The notes below the pieces were generated by a model. The model was given only the letters and a program-made list of their open reading frames with translations. It searched no databases and was not told the origin of the DNA. From contig NZ_FNJO01000018.1 of the NCBI RefSeq assembly GCF_900104095.1, positions 1 to 64,000 of the forward strand: a DNA stretch of 64,000 bases. Direction: 5' to 3'. Shown one piece after another: positions 32,011 through 40,740 of the stretch (within the stretch, counting starts at the first letter, position 1; every line of letters begins with the position of its first letter). Position numbers and translations under genes: made by a program. This stretch comes from Ralstonia sp. 25mfcol4.1 (lineage in GTDB: Bacteria; Pseudomonadota; Gammaproteobacteria; Burkholderiales; Burkholderiaceae).

Positions 32011-33783
32011 ATGCACCAGTCCACCAACCAGGAACGCATCAACAGAGACGCGGCTGACCACGACCATCCGTTTTCGTCGCCTACCGGTGCGAGCGCCTGG
32101 CGATCGTCTGCTGTGATGGGCTGGGCGGCGTTGTTCGTGGCCGTGGCGCTGCTGGTGTGGTTCGGGACGCTGGGCCTGCGGCACCTGGTGGGGCCCGACG
32201 AAGGGCGCTACGCGGAAATCTCGCGCGAGATGCTGGCCACGGGCGACTGGGTCACGATCCGCTACAACGCGCTGAAGTATTTCGAAAAGCCGCCATTCCA
32301 CATGTGGGCAACCGCCGTGACCTACGCGCTGTTCGGCGTGGGCGAATGGCAAGCACGCCTGACCGTGGCGCTGGCCGGCCTGCTGGGTATCGGCATGTCG
32401 ATGCTGGCCACCTGGCGCTGGTTCGGCCCGCGTGCCGCCGCGTTTGCCGGGCTGGCGCTGCTGGCCGCGCCGATGTGGAGCGTGGCCGCGCATTTCAACA
32501 CGCTCGACATGACGCTGGCGGGCGTGATGTCGTGCATCCTGGCCTGCATGCTGGTGGCCCAGCACCCGGGCGCCTCGCCAGCAAGCCGGCTGCGGTGGAT
32601 GGTCGCGTGCTGGGCGGCGATGGGCGTGGCCATCCTGACCAAGGGGCTGGTGGGCATCGCGTTGCCCGGCCTGGTGCTGGTGGTCTATACGCTGGTCACG
32701 CGCGATTGGGGATTGTGGCGCAGGCTGCACCTGAGCGCTGGCGCGGTGACGATGCTGGTCGTCGCCATGCCGTGGTTCTACCTGGTGTCCGAGCGCAATC
32801 CCGAGTTCCTGAACTTCTTCTTTATCCACGAACACTGGCAGCGATACACGTCCGGCGTGCATTCGCGCGGCGGCCCGATCGTGTACTTCGTGCCGCTGGT
32901 ACTGGCGGGCTTCCTGCCCTGGGCGGGCCTGTTCCCCCGGCTCTGGACAGCCATGCGCAGCGCGGCCCCGGCCGAGGATGCCACCACGCGCGCGCGCTTC
33001 CGTCCGGCGCTGATGGCCGGCATCTGGGCCATCGCCATCTTCGTGTTCTTCAGTCTGTCGCGCTCGAAGCTGCCCGGCTACATCGTGCCGGTATTCCCGG
33101 CGCTGGGCATCCTGGCCGGCGTGGCGCTCGACCGCATGGATGCGCGGGCCTGGGGCCGCCAGCTGCGGGCCATGGCCATCGTTGCGATCTGCGGCTTGCT
33201 GGCCAGCCCGATCGTGGCCACGCTCAATGCCAACCACACGCCCAATGCGTTCTACCGCGCCTATGCCGTCTGGGTCGCCGTGGCCTTCGTGGTGATGCTG
33301 CTGGCCATCCTTGCCGCACGCATGCTGCTGCAGCGTCGTGGCGTGCTGCCCAGCGTGGCCGTCTACGCCCTGGGCATGTACATGGGATTCACCGCCGCAC
33401 TGCTCGGCCACGAGACGGTGGGCGGCCCGGCATCGGGCGCCGACCTGGTGCCGCAGATCCACCAGCGGCTGACGCCGGGCATGAAGCTGTACGGCGTCAA
33501 CATGCTGGATCACACACTGCCGTTCTACCTGGGCCATCCGCTGACGATGGTGGGGGCGGCGGACGAGCTGACATTCGGCACCACGGTGGAACCGCAGCGA
33601 TGGGTGCCCGACATGGCGGCCTTCGCAACGGTCTGGAAGCAGGGCGAGCCCGCGATGGCGGTCATGTCGTCCCAGACCTACAGGGAACTGTCGCCACGCC
33701 TTCCACTCTACGTCGTGGCGCGCGACTGGCGCCGTGTGGTGGTGACCAACGTCCCGGCTGAGCCGCCGCCACAGGCGCGCTAG
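32011..33783 (+). CDS. arnT: ArnT-like lipid A aminoarabinose transferase (GT39/PMT family)
   Basis: A 590-residue polytopic inner-membrane glycosyltransferase. After a polar N-terminus and the first membrane helix comes the hallmark loop RHLVGPDEGRYAEISREML (residues about 55-75), with the catalytic Asp-Glu pair. The motif KYFEKPPFHMW follows, then about eleven more hydrophobic segments and a periplasmic C-terminal domain. ArnT moves 4-amino-4-deoxy-L-arabinose from undecaprenyl phosphate to lipid A, giving resistance to polymyxin and cationic peptides. The next gene encodes the decarboxylase of the same pathway, supporting the call. Confidence 0.88.
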   Translation: MHQSTNQERINRDAADHDHPFSSPTGASAWRSSAVMGWAALFVAVALLVWFGTLGLRHLVGPDEGRYAEISREMLATGDWVTIRYNALKYFEKPPFHMWATAVTYALFGVGEWQARLTVALAGLLGIGMSMLATWRWFGPRAAAFAGLALLAAPMWSVAAHFNTLDMTLAGVMSCILACMLVAQHPGASPASRLRWMVACWAAMGVAILTKGLVGIALPGLVLVVYTLVTRDWGLWRRLHLSAGAVTMLVVAMPWFYLVSERNPEFLNFFFIHEHWQRYTSGVHSRGGPIVYFVPLVLAGFLPWAGLFPRLWTAMRSAAPAEDATTRARFRPALMAGIWAIAIFVFFSLSRSKLPGYIVPVFPALGILAGVALDRMDARAWGRQLRAMAIVAICGLLASPIVATLNANHTPNAFYRAYAVWVAVAFVVMLLAILAARMLLQRRGVLPSVAVYALGMYMGFTAALLGHETVGGPASGADLVPQIHQRLTPGMKLYGVNMLDHTLPFYLGHPLTMVGAADELTFGTTVEPQRWVPDMAAFATVWKQGEPAMAVMSSQTYRELSPRLPLYVVARDWRRVVVTNVPAEPPPQAR

Positions 33784-33853
33784 ACCGACCTTCGAACTAC
33801 CCGTTTTGGCCGACACCGCGCGGCCCTTTTTCGTTTTGAAAGATTCCCGATCC

Positions 33854-34912
33854 ATGCACCAAAAGCGAGTCCTGATTCTTGGCGTCAACGGCTTCATCGG
33901 CCACCACCTGACGCGCCGCATCCTGGAAACCACGCAGTGGGAGGTCTACGGCATGGACATGTCGTCGGACCGCCTGGGCGACCTGGTGAACCATCCGCGC
34001 ATGCACTTCTCCGAGGGTGACATCACCATCAACAAGGAGTGGGTGGAGTACAACATCCGCAAGTGCGACGTGATCCTGCCGCTGGTGGCCATCGCCACGC
34101 CGGCCACGTACGTGCGCAACCCGCTGCGCGTGTTCGAGCTGGACTTCGAGGCCAACCTGCCGATCGTGCGCAGCGCCGTGAAGTACGGCAAGCACCTGGT
34201 GTTCCCGTCGACCTCCGAGGTCTACGGCATGTGCGCCGACGAGGAATTCGACCCCGAGGCCTCGCCGCTGATCTACGGCCCGATCAACAAGCCGCGCTGG
34301 ATCTACGCCTGCTCCAAGCAGCTGATGGACCGCGTGATCCACGCCTACGGCATGGAGCAGGGCCTGAACTACACGCTGTTCCGCCCGTTCAACTGGATCG
34401 GCGCGGGGCTGGACTCGATCTTCGAATCGAAGGAAGGGTCGTCGCGCGTGGTGACGCAGTTCCTTGGCCATATCGTGCGCGGCGAGCCGATCAAGCTGGT
34501 CGATGGCGGCGCGCAGAAGCGGGCCTTTGCCGATATCTCGGACGGCATCTCGGCGCTGATGCAGATCATCGAGAACAAGGATGGCGTGGCCAGCGGCAAG
34601 ATCTTCAACATCGGCAACCCGAAGAACATCCACTCGGTGCGCGAGCTGGCCGAGATGATGCTGAAGATGGCGGCCGATTACCCGGAGTACGCCGAGGAAG
34701 CGCGCAAGACGCAGATCGTGGAGACGTCGTCGGGCGAGTTCTACGGCAAGGGCTACCAGGACGTGCAGCATCGCGTGCCGAAGATCGACAACACGATCGA
34801 CGAACTGGGCTGGAAGCCCGAGGTGACGATGGAACAGGCGCTGCGCCGCATCTTCGAGGCCTACCGCGACAAGGTGGTGGACGCCCGTACGCTGGTCAAC
34901 GACACACAGTGA
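33854..34912 (+). CDS. UDP-glucuronate oxidative decarboxylase (ArnA C-terminal-type)
   Basis: A 352-residue extended short-chain dehydrogenase matching the C-terminal dehydrogenase half of ArnA. It has the NAD motif GVNGFIGHHL, the catalytic Ser-Tyr-Lys (STSEVYG, and YACSK), and the ArnA-specific RPFNWIGAGLDSI and TPATYVRNPLRVFELDFEANL segments. It should convert UDP-glucuronate to the 4-keto-pentose. The N-terminal formyltransferase half of ArnA is not fused here. I chose the ATG at 33854 over a TTG at 33806. It follows arnT by 70 bp on the same strand. Confidence 0.92.
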   Translation: MHQKRVLILGVNGFIGHHLTRRILETTQWEVYGMDMSSDRLGDLVNHPRMHFSEGDITINKEWVEYNIRKCDVILPLVAIATPATYVRNPLRVFELDFEANLPIVRSAVKYGKHLVFPSTSEVYGMCADEEFDPEASPLIYGPINKPRWIYACSKQLMDRVIHAYGMEQGLNYTLFRPFNWIGAGLDSIFESKEGSSRVVTQFLGHIVRGEPIKLVDGGAQKRAFADISDGISALMQIIENKDGVASGKIFNIGNPKNIHSVRELAEMMLKMAADYPEYAEEARKTQIVETSSGEFYGKGYQDVQHRVPKIDNTIDELGWKPEVTMEQALRRIFEAYRDKVVDARTLVNDTQ

Positions 34913-35213
34913 AGGCGGCGTTAAGCCAGTCGTCATGCGCACGTGGGCGTCGCTTGCGGCGAATTCCCGTGCTCGATGAGCGGGGACGATTGCATTCTTG
35001 CATCGACGCTCCGGCGTGCGAGACCCTTCTCACTCACGCACACAGCTATACTCAGAAGTACGCAGATAATTCCCGCTCACTGTGGCCCAATGCGTCAAGA
35101 GGGATTCAGCTTTGCGCATGCCCTATCACGCATCGCGACGCCTTCAACGGTGCATTTTTCGTGATTACTTCCCGCGCATCAGTGTTGACGTCCGTTGTAA
35201 CCACAAAGGATCG
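34913..35213. other. No gene seen
   Basis: About 300 bases after the decarboxylase gene, with no convincing frame, hairpin or repeat. Confidence 0.5.
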
Positions 35214-35657
35214 TCACGGAACCGGCGTGTAAAGAGTGCATTCCATGAATAGGAACCAGCCGACACGTGCACTCTTTGGCACACAGTTTGCCCGGTCTCG
35301 GAGCGATACCGGGTGTTCCAGGAACCCTGGCGCCAGTTGCGGCACGCCGCCGGCATCGCGAATCAGCCGAAGCAGGCTATCCAGCGCCGCCATCGGGTCA
35401 TCCTGCACCAGATAGGCTTCGAGATTGAGGCTTCCACTGCCGGCGTAGCACATGCCGTTGGGTAACCGCTGTCCGTCCATCGGCACGATTGGAATCGAGC
35501 ACCGGATGAGCAACATCGCCTCGACGAAACCACACTCGAACCCGAGGACAATTCGCGGCCCCTCACGGGCAATTCGTACCCGTTTCTGCGAGGTCACCGG
35601 CCGCGTGATCGCCGGTCCGGCGTCGTCCAAAACCTGATGGTTCAGGAACGGCCACAT
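35214..35657 (-). CDS. Hypothetical 147-residue protein
   Basis: A protein with coding-like composition that I do not recognise. It has a beta-rich first half (RIVLGFECGFVEAMLLIRCSIPIVPMDGQ) and a helical middle (DDPMAALDSLLRLIRDAGG). No signal peptide or membrane segment. It stands alone between the arn genes and a scarred segment; it may be part of an accessory insertion. Confidence 0.55.
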   Translation of the reverse strand: MWPFLNHQVLDDAGPAITRPVTSQKRVRIAREGPRIVLGFECGFVEAMLLIRCSIPIVPMDGQRLPNGMCYAGSGSLNLEAYLVQDDPMAALDSLLRLIRDAGGVPQLAPGFLEHPVSLRDRANCVPKSARVGWFLFMECTLYTPVP

Positions 35658-36063
35658 CTAAATGACGCGGCTGGATCTCCTCCATCCCAGCCTGGCGCTG
35701 TGAGCAATGCTGCGCGGACTTCAGCGTGCGCGTCCAACGCTATGCGCCGCATCGGTCGCACCGAAGTCGCCAAGGACGGCGCCTTGAGCCGCAAGCGCGT
35801 GACCTTGGTAAGCGCCGAGCGGCATTGGGCAAATCGAGTTGCAGCGAGGCGGCGAGCGTTTTGGCGACCCGACGGCATGCCAGCGCCCGATCGATCAGGC
35901 TTGCCACCAGGCTGCGTAGGAAGCGACGAAATTCGCCGTGAGGTCCAACATGCAACGGCACAACAGCCTCGGCACCCGCCTGGGCCGCCAGCGCGGACCG
36001 TGCACACGCTTCAGCGGAGGCCCCCTGCGCTGCACGGCCTGGCGCCTTCGAGCATTTGCGCGG
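35658..36063. other. Unassigned scarred segment
   Basis: About 400 bases with several open frames on both strands but none I can tie to a protein family. It fills the space where the first half of the SRPBCC gene should be, so it is probably inserted or rearranged DNA. Confidence 0.4.
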
Positions 36064-36281
36064 CAAATGGGAGAACGACGTTCGACGCGGTGTATTTCGA
36101 CATGATTCCGACCGAGCGGCTGGTGTACAGCTACGAGATGCACATGGGCGACCGCAAGATCTCGGTGTCGCTGGCTGTGTTCGAGCTGAAAGCCGTGGGG
36201 CAGGGCACGCAACTGAGGCTGACCGAGCATGGCGCATTCCTCGACGGCTATGACGATGCCGGCTCGCGCGAACACGACTAG
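36064..36281 (+). pseudogene. C-terminal fragment of an SRPBCC/AHSA1-family protein
   Basis: Residues FDAVYFDMIPTERLVYSYEM and the following VSLAVFELKAVGQGTQLRLTEHGAFLDGYDD match the second half of SRPBCC/Aha1-like proteins. The N-terminal half is missing. A stop follows immediately after REHD, yet the same frame reads on as RLLLDAVGEW, which looks like the natural C-terminal helix. So it is truncated upstream and carries a premature stop. Confidence 0.65.
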
Positions 36282-36332
36282 CGGCTGCTGCTCGATGCCG
36301 TCGGTGAATGGGTGGGGCAGCAGGGCGCAACG

Positions 36333-37319
36333 CTAGGCCTTGCGCAGGCTGCGCCATTCGGCCCACTGCCACGACAGCAGCGCGGGCACGCCGAACGCCA
36401 GTTCCCTTGCGCGCTTGACCAGGGCCAGTGCCAGCGAGGTCTGCGGCGCGATGCCCAGGCCGGTGCCCAGCACCACGAGCACGGCTTCCTGCACGCCCAG
36501 GCCGGCGGGGATGAAAAAGACGATCTGGCGCGCCGCCAGCGTCAGGGCTTCGATGACCAGCGCGGCGCCAAAGTTCAGGGGATGGCCCAGCAGTGACAGG
36601 CCCCACCAGACTTCCAGCGTGCCCACGGACAGCCCGGCCAGTTGCCATGCCAGCGTGCTGAACAGCGCGCGTGCGCGCCGACAGAGTGCGCGAATCTGCG
36701 CGTCCAGCCGCTTGCCATCGATGTGCGATGCCAGCCAGTGCTCGTGGCCCAGGATGCGGCGCGCCGCCCCTTCCAGCCGCGTGAACCATGCGCCGTGCCG
36801 CAGCGCCCAGGCGAACAGCGCCGGGACCGGCAGCGACAGCAGCAGCCCGATCGCAATCAGCATGCCGTGGCCCGTCAACGGGGTGGTCGAGACCAGCAGC
36901 AGCACGCCGGCCAGCGCGAACAGGTATTGCGCGAACATCGTCACCATGACTTCAATCACCACGCTGGCCGTGACGGCACTCCCGTCGGGCACGCGGCGCC
37001 ACGTCAGGCGGATACCGACGATTTCGCCGCCGATGCCGGCGCTTGGGAGCAGCCGCGTGACGGCCTCGCGCACGGTGGCAACCCAGAGCAGGAAACTGGT
37101 ATCGGCCCGGGCCGCGGGATCGGCCGGCGCCAGCAGCGTGCGCCATCCGCGTGCATCGAGCCATAACGCGGCCAGGTGGATGGGCACCAGCCACAGCAAT
37201 GGCCAGCCGGCGCGCCGCAGGATGTCGCCCACTTCGGCCAGGCCCGACAGGGTGACCACGGCGGTGAGGATCAGCAAGCCCGCCAGCGCGCCCGCCAGCG
37301 CCAAGCGTTTGAGCCTCAT
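36333..37319 (-). CDS. UPF0104/HpnL-type membrane protein
   Basis: A 328-residue inner-membrane protein with about eight hydrophobic segments, matching the lysylphosphatidylglycerol-synthase transmembrane (UPF0104) family, to which hopanoid-associated HpnL belongs. Typical motifs: WLDARGWRTLL, the loop REAVTRLLPSAGIGGEIVG, and FFIPAGLGVQEAVLVVLG near the end. It probably moves or helps modify a lipid intermediate. Its start overlaps the end of the truncated ChbG/HpnK gene, so they were one operon (order HpnK-HpnL). I start it at 37319 (MRLKRLALAG). Confidence 0.85.
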   Translation of the reverse strand: MRLKRLALAGALAGLLILTAVVTLSGLAEVGDILRRAGWPLLWLVPIHLAALWLDARGWRTLLAPADPAARADTSFLLWVATVREAVTRLLPSAGIGGEIVGIRLTWRRVPDGSAVTASVVIEVMVTMFAQYLFALAGVLLLVSTTPLTGHGMLIAIGLLLSLPVPALFAWALRHGAWFTRLEGAARRILGHEHWLASHIDGKRLDAQIRALCRRARALFSTLAWQLAGLSVGTLEVWWGLSLLGHPLNFGAALVIEALTLAARQIVFFIPAGLGVQEAVLVVLGTGLGIAPQTSLALALVKRARELAFGVPALLSWQWAEWRSLRKA

Positions 37320-37805
37320 GCGGCGATCAGGTCGGCAAAGCCGCCGCGCCGCGGGGCCACGCGTTCGGCCGCCGCGCGCACCCGGGGCGACAGCAGCGCC
37401 GCCAGTTCGTCGGCATGCCGATAACCGGTCATCGACGCGCCGATCCGCGCGCCCGAGCTGACAGCCGGATGGCAATAGATCTCCACCACGCCGTCCGGCA
37501 GCCGATCGAGCGCGGCAAGCAGCGCGGATTCGTCCATCGCCCCGCTGGACGACAGCCCGAGCACGAAATCGTTGTGCGCAATGCCGGCGCGGTCCAGCCG
37601 CCGGTGCAGCAAGGCCAGCCAAGGGCGAAGGAACAGCGGGCCACGGGCCTCGCGTGGCAGCCGCATGGCGCGCAGGCCATAGTCGTGCCCGATGCGCAGG
37701 ATCAGCCCCAGCACGGTGGGATGCAGGTGGAAGTGCTTGTGCGCGTTCACGTGGTCGAGTGGCAGGCCGGTACGCGCGAACGCGTCGAACTGGGCGCGGG
37801 CACGA
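37316..37805 (-). pseudogene. ChbG/HpnK-family deacetylase missing its N-terminus
   Basis: The minus strand encodes the C-terminal part (about 160 residues) of a ChbG/YdjC/HpnK carbohydrate deacetylase, beginning RAQFDAF and including DHVNAHKHFHLHP with the metal-binding histidines. The expected first 100 or so residues, including the TADDFG motif, are absent. The break at about 37795-37805 runs directly into a lactonase fragment on the other strand, sharing the bases CGCGGGCACG. The family normally removes acyl groups from sugars; this copy is not functional. Confidence 0.75.
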
Positions 37806-38049
37806 CAGTGTGGTGACAATGGCCGTCGAGCCGGAATCCGGTCTTCTGAAACCTATTGGCTGGACACCGACCGGTGAGAAAGGCCATCGGTTCTTCACCT
37901 TGTCCTCTACTGGAAAGTCGATGTATGTGGCCAACGAAGGTAGCGACAGCACTGCCGAGCTGACGTTCGACGAGCATTCGGGCCAGTTGATTGCAAGCGG
38001 AAACGTGATGCCAACGGGTAGCCCTGTTTGCATCGTCGTTAGGCAGTGA
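37797..38049 (+). pseudogene. C-terminal fragment of a 6-phosphogluconolactonase-like beta-propeller
   Basis: About 83 codons, starting RGHDSVVTMAVEPESG and ending GSPVCIVVRQ, match the last blades of the lactonase (YbhE/Pgl-like) family, including GWTPTGEKGHRFFTL and MYVANEGSDS. The other four or five blades are missing. It abuts the broken deacetylase head to head. Confidence 0.7.
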
Positions 38050-38079
38050 CTCGTAGACCGGCAAGCCAAACAAACGAAG

Positions 38080-38214
38080 ATGAAAACATCTCGCCTCCGC
38101 TCCGGGGGTACTGGATCTCGATCCCTGCATAGGGTCAAGTACTACAGTCTTGTGGCCGGGCTAATACTAACTTTGGCCGCCAGCTTTATCGCATGGGATG
38201 CGCTTCTACGATAG
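38080..38214 (+). CDS. Possible 44-residue single-pass membrane protein
   Basis: An ATG frame giving a basic N-terminus (MKTSRLRSGGTGSRS) and one hydrophobic segment (YYSLVAGLILTLAASFIAW). This layout is that of many small inner-membrane proteins. The ribosome site is weak (GAAG). It follows the lactonase fragment by 30 bp and may have been its partner gene. Confidence 0.35.
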   Translation: MKTSRLRSGGTGSRSLHRVKYYSLVAGLILTLAASFIAWDALLR

Positions 38215-38476
38215 CCGGGAGCGGAGACAAATGAATGCTACGTGGTGTGATGTCGATCGACCGGCCGCTTTGCGGGCGAACTGAGTCATTGCCGACGGGC
38301 TTGGGATTGGCTGCTGTTGGCCGACCTCGCCCTGCCGGTTTTCCGTCGGCATGGCCGGCGGTCTCTGAACGAGCTCGTCTTCTTCAGAAGGAGACGCGCG
38401 GCGCGTTACCTGAGGGGCGCGGAGGGAGAACTTGCAGCCAGGGCCAACAGCCGATCCGTTCGACCGGCGAGCCAGC
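38215..38476. other. No gene seen
   Basis: About 260 bases with only overlapping short frames. Confidence 0.4.
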
Positions 38477-38851
38477 CTATCGGTCTCGAATGGGCACGTC
38501 GACTTTCTTGCCCTGCACTTGATACTCCAATGTGCTTCCTTTCGGGGCACCCAAGTCAAAGAGTTTCTGCTTTAGGAAGGGGAGTCCTCTGTCGAGGTCG
38601 ATCAGATCCACGTCAACGCCTACCCATATAATTTTGCGCTCCTTCGAGAGCGAGCTGCCGCCGCCCGTGACCTTACCGAGCTTTGCTTCTTTCAAGGCTG
38701 CATCGAGTGGGTCCTCGTACTTTTGCCCCCTCTCGATCGGCATAATTGATTCGTTGATTCTCACGAATACAAATGTCGGCGCCTTTTGGGCCAGCGTTAC
38801 GCACGGCAGGAATAGCGCCAGGAGGAGCGGAAAAATGCGTTTGCAGATCAT
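38477..38851 (-). CDS. Exported hypothetical protein
   Basis: A 124-residue protein with a good signal peptide (FPLLLALFLPCVTLAQ, cleaved after AQ). The mature part has VFVRINESIMPIERGQKYEDPL, a glycine-serine turn (TGGGSSLS) and VDVDLIDLDRGLPFLKQKL. It is compact, beta/alpha and acidic, with no known family. It stands alone. Confidence 0.7.
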   Translation of the reverse strand: MICKRIFPLLLALFLPCVTLAQKAPTFVFVRINESIMPIERGQKYEDPLDAALKEAKLGKVTGGGSSLSKERKIIWVGVDVDLIDLDRGLPFLKQKLFDLGAPKGSTLEYQVQGKKVDVPIRDR

Positions 38852-39123
38852 GATATGGGCGAGACTTCTGAATTCGACGGGCTGTCCAGCTAGAGATTGT
38901 TGACGATCTGAGGCGCACTATCGAACGACTGGTACTGACCGATTTCCAGGCCGCCGACGACCGGCCGTTACTGGCCGGACCCCGTCGTCGACCCACATTC
39001 ACAGGCTAGGTCCAGCTCAATCGGCGGTTCGCGACCCTTCTCGGTCATTTGGCGACTGGAGGTGTGATGTCCGCTTCGGGCCAAAGAGCGGTCGGTAGAC
39101 CGTGAACGCTACAGAATTAGAGT

Positions 39124-39157
39124 GCCCGTGCATCGCTAGCTGGAGCGATGCACGGGC
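39124..39157. terminator. Strong hairpin downstream of the DUF1254 genes
   Basis: A perfect 14-bp stem (GCCCGTGCATCGCT and its complement) around AGCTGG lies just beyond the stop codon at 39165 of the leftward gene. There is no long T run, so termination strength is uncertain. Confidence 0.6.
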
Positions 39158-39164
39158 GCGCTTC

Positions 39165-40685
39165 TTAACGGACCTTCTCGATGTCCCCAGGCTTCCAGGT
39201 CTGCTTGAAGAACGCTTCCTCAGGCGAATAGAGCCTGAGGATGACGAAGTAGCCCTTGCCCGGCAGCGTGCGCAGCCAGTTCTTCTCTTTGCCGGCCGGC
39301 GCGTTGGGGCCAAAGTACAAGTCGATTGAACCATCGGGGTTCTGCACGGGCTTGTCCATCTGATTCAACGACGGGTGATCCTGGCCGTTGTCGAGCCCAG
39401 ATGCGGTCATGCCGTCGTAGACGGTTGCGGACCAGAAGTTCTTCGCCGGGATGTTCGGTGGCAGGTGCAGGCTGTATGACTGTCCACCATCGAGGAAATT
39501 GCCGTCCTTGTCGCGGAACGTGACCGGATACTTGGCACCGGCATTCACCAGATTTTTCACCATGCCTGGGCTGGCGGAATAGGCGCTGGTGTAATAGCCA
39601 GAGCGTTGTTCGAGATTCGTAAACGATCGGCCTGACTGGAAGGAGGTGTCTTCGCCCGCGAATACATTCACCCATTTGCGATCTGGATAGTACAAGCCCC
39701 CAGGCTCGCGCGTGACCATATCGGTGATCACGACCTTGCTCATCTTGAAAGCGGTCTTCGCGGCTCGGTCAAGCAGTGAACGCATCTCAGGAGTCGGAGA
39801 GAACTGCTTGTCCTTCTCGATGCCGATTGTATGCAGGAAGCCCCGCATGTCGAGGTCAGCGGGGGCGACGTACTCGCTGTCGATGAAGCGTGACAGCATG
39901 TCAAAATAGCTCGCATCACTCGGGAAGAGCAGATTGGCGGGCTTCGTATTTCCGTCGGGGAACTGCATGGGCTTGGCCAATGCCTTCTGGCCGAGAGGGT
40001 AGATTCGCGTGGCGGCGATTTGCGCGTTCGCCTTCGACAGGTCTTTCGGGTCACTGAAGAACGTGCGCCAGAACAGGAAGACGTTGTAGGTGCGCGAACG
40101 ATAGACGAAGGCGCCCTTGGGCAAGCTGGCTTTGGGTGGCTCGCCTTTGTAGTCCGGGGGCAGGAGCACATAGATGCCACCTTTGCCCTTGTCTGGGCCA
40201 GCTAGGCCGACATCACCGGTCCAGGTGTGACCGTCAATCGTCGGGCCGACAAGTGGGCGCTGGAAAAAGTCATCCAGGATCCCCTGCACACCGGCGGGTG
40301 CCTCTACTACGAGCGGACCGTCCTTCTTCAGGTCCAGGTATCCCATCGCGTAGACGACATCGGAGTTCGGCGTGGTAACCTGTGTGGAGGCCCTGATCCG
40401 TTCTTTCCACGTTGGCAGCACGTTGTAGCCAGCGCCGAAGACTTTCTCGGATCCTTCCTTCATCGCCCAGAGGTTGATCGCCGGCAGCGCCCACAGATAG
40501 GCCTGCGTCGCGCGCTGAAAGAGCAGTTCGTCCTGCAGCATGCGCGAGGATTCCGGCGTGGGATAGTCCTTCACGAACGGCGCGTTGGCGAGGGTGTCGT
40601 AGCGGGAGCCCTGTGCGATCGCGGCACTGGACACGCACAACGCAATGACGGCCATGATGATCGATGTCGGGTGTGGTGCTTTCAT
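39165..40685 (-). CDS. Exported DUF1254/DUF1214 protein
   Basis: A 506-residue protein with a Sec signal peptide (MAVIALCVSSAAIAQG). The N-terminal DUF1254 part has QRATQAYLWALPAINLWAMKEGS and TTPNSDVVYAMGYLDL. The C-terminal DUF1214 part has FWSATVYDGMTASGLDNGQDHPSLNQMD and the characteristic ending DLYFGPNAPAGKEKNWLRTLPGKGYFVILRLYSPEEAFF. The fold is known but the function is not. AGGGG precedes the ATG at 40685. It is the second of a tandem pair with the gene at 40741, so the two may act on related substrates. Confidence 0.9.
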   Translation of the reverse strand: MKAPHPTSIIMAVIALCVSSAAIAQGSRYDTLANAPFVKDYPTPESSRMLQDELLFQRATQAYLWALPAINLWAMKEGSEKVFGAGYNVLPTWKERIRASTQVTTPNSDVVYAMGYLDLKKDGPLVVEAPAGVQGILDDFFQRPLVGPTIDGHTWTGDVGLAGPDKGKGGIYVLLPPDYKGEPPKASLPKGAFVYRSRTYNVFLFWRTFFSDPKDLSKANAQIAATRIYPLGQKALAKPMQFPDGNTKPANLLFPSDASYFDMLSRFIDSEYVAPADLDMRGFLHTIGIEKDKQFSPTPEMRSLLDRAAKTAFKMSKVVITDMVTREPGGLYYPDRKWVNVFAGEDTSFQSGRSFTNLEQRSGYYTSAYSASPGMVKNLVNAGAKYPVTFRDKDGNFLDGGQSYSLHLPPNIPAKNFWSATVYDGMTASGLDNGQDHPSLNQMDKPVQNPDGSIDLYFGPNAPAGKEKNWLRTLPGKGYFVILRLYSPEEAFFKQTWKPGDIEKVR

Positions 40686-40740
40686 TTGAACCCCTAGATA
40701 TTTGAATTGGCTGTTGCAGTGCACCTGCGATCGTCGAATG

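Noticed and set aside
31900..33933. 677-codon minus-strand open frame opposite arnT
   Set aside because: A His/Arg/Gln-rich shadow of the arnT-like gene, whose plus-strand product has clear family motifs.
35740..36789. Long minus-strand open frame of 349 codons
   Set aside because: It overlaps the HpnL-type gene in another frame, and its Arg/Ala/Gly-rich translation is typical of a GC-rich shadow.
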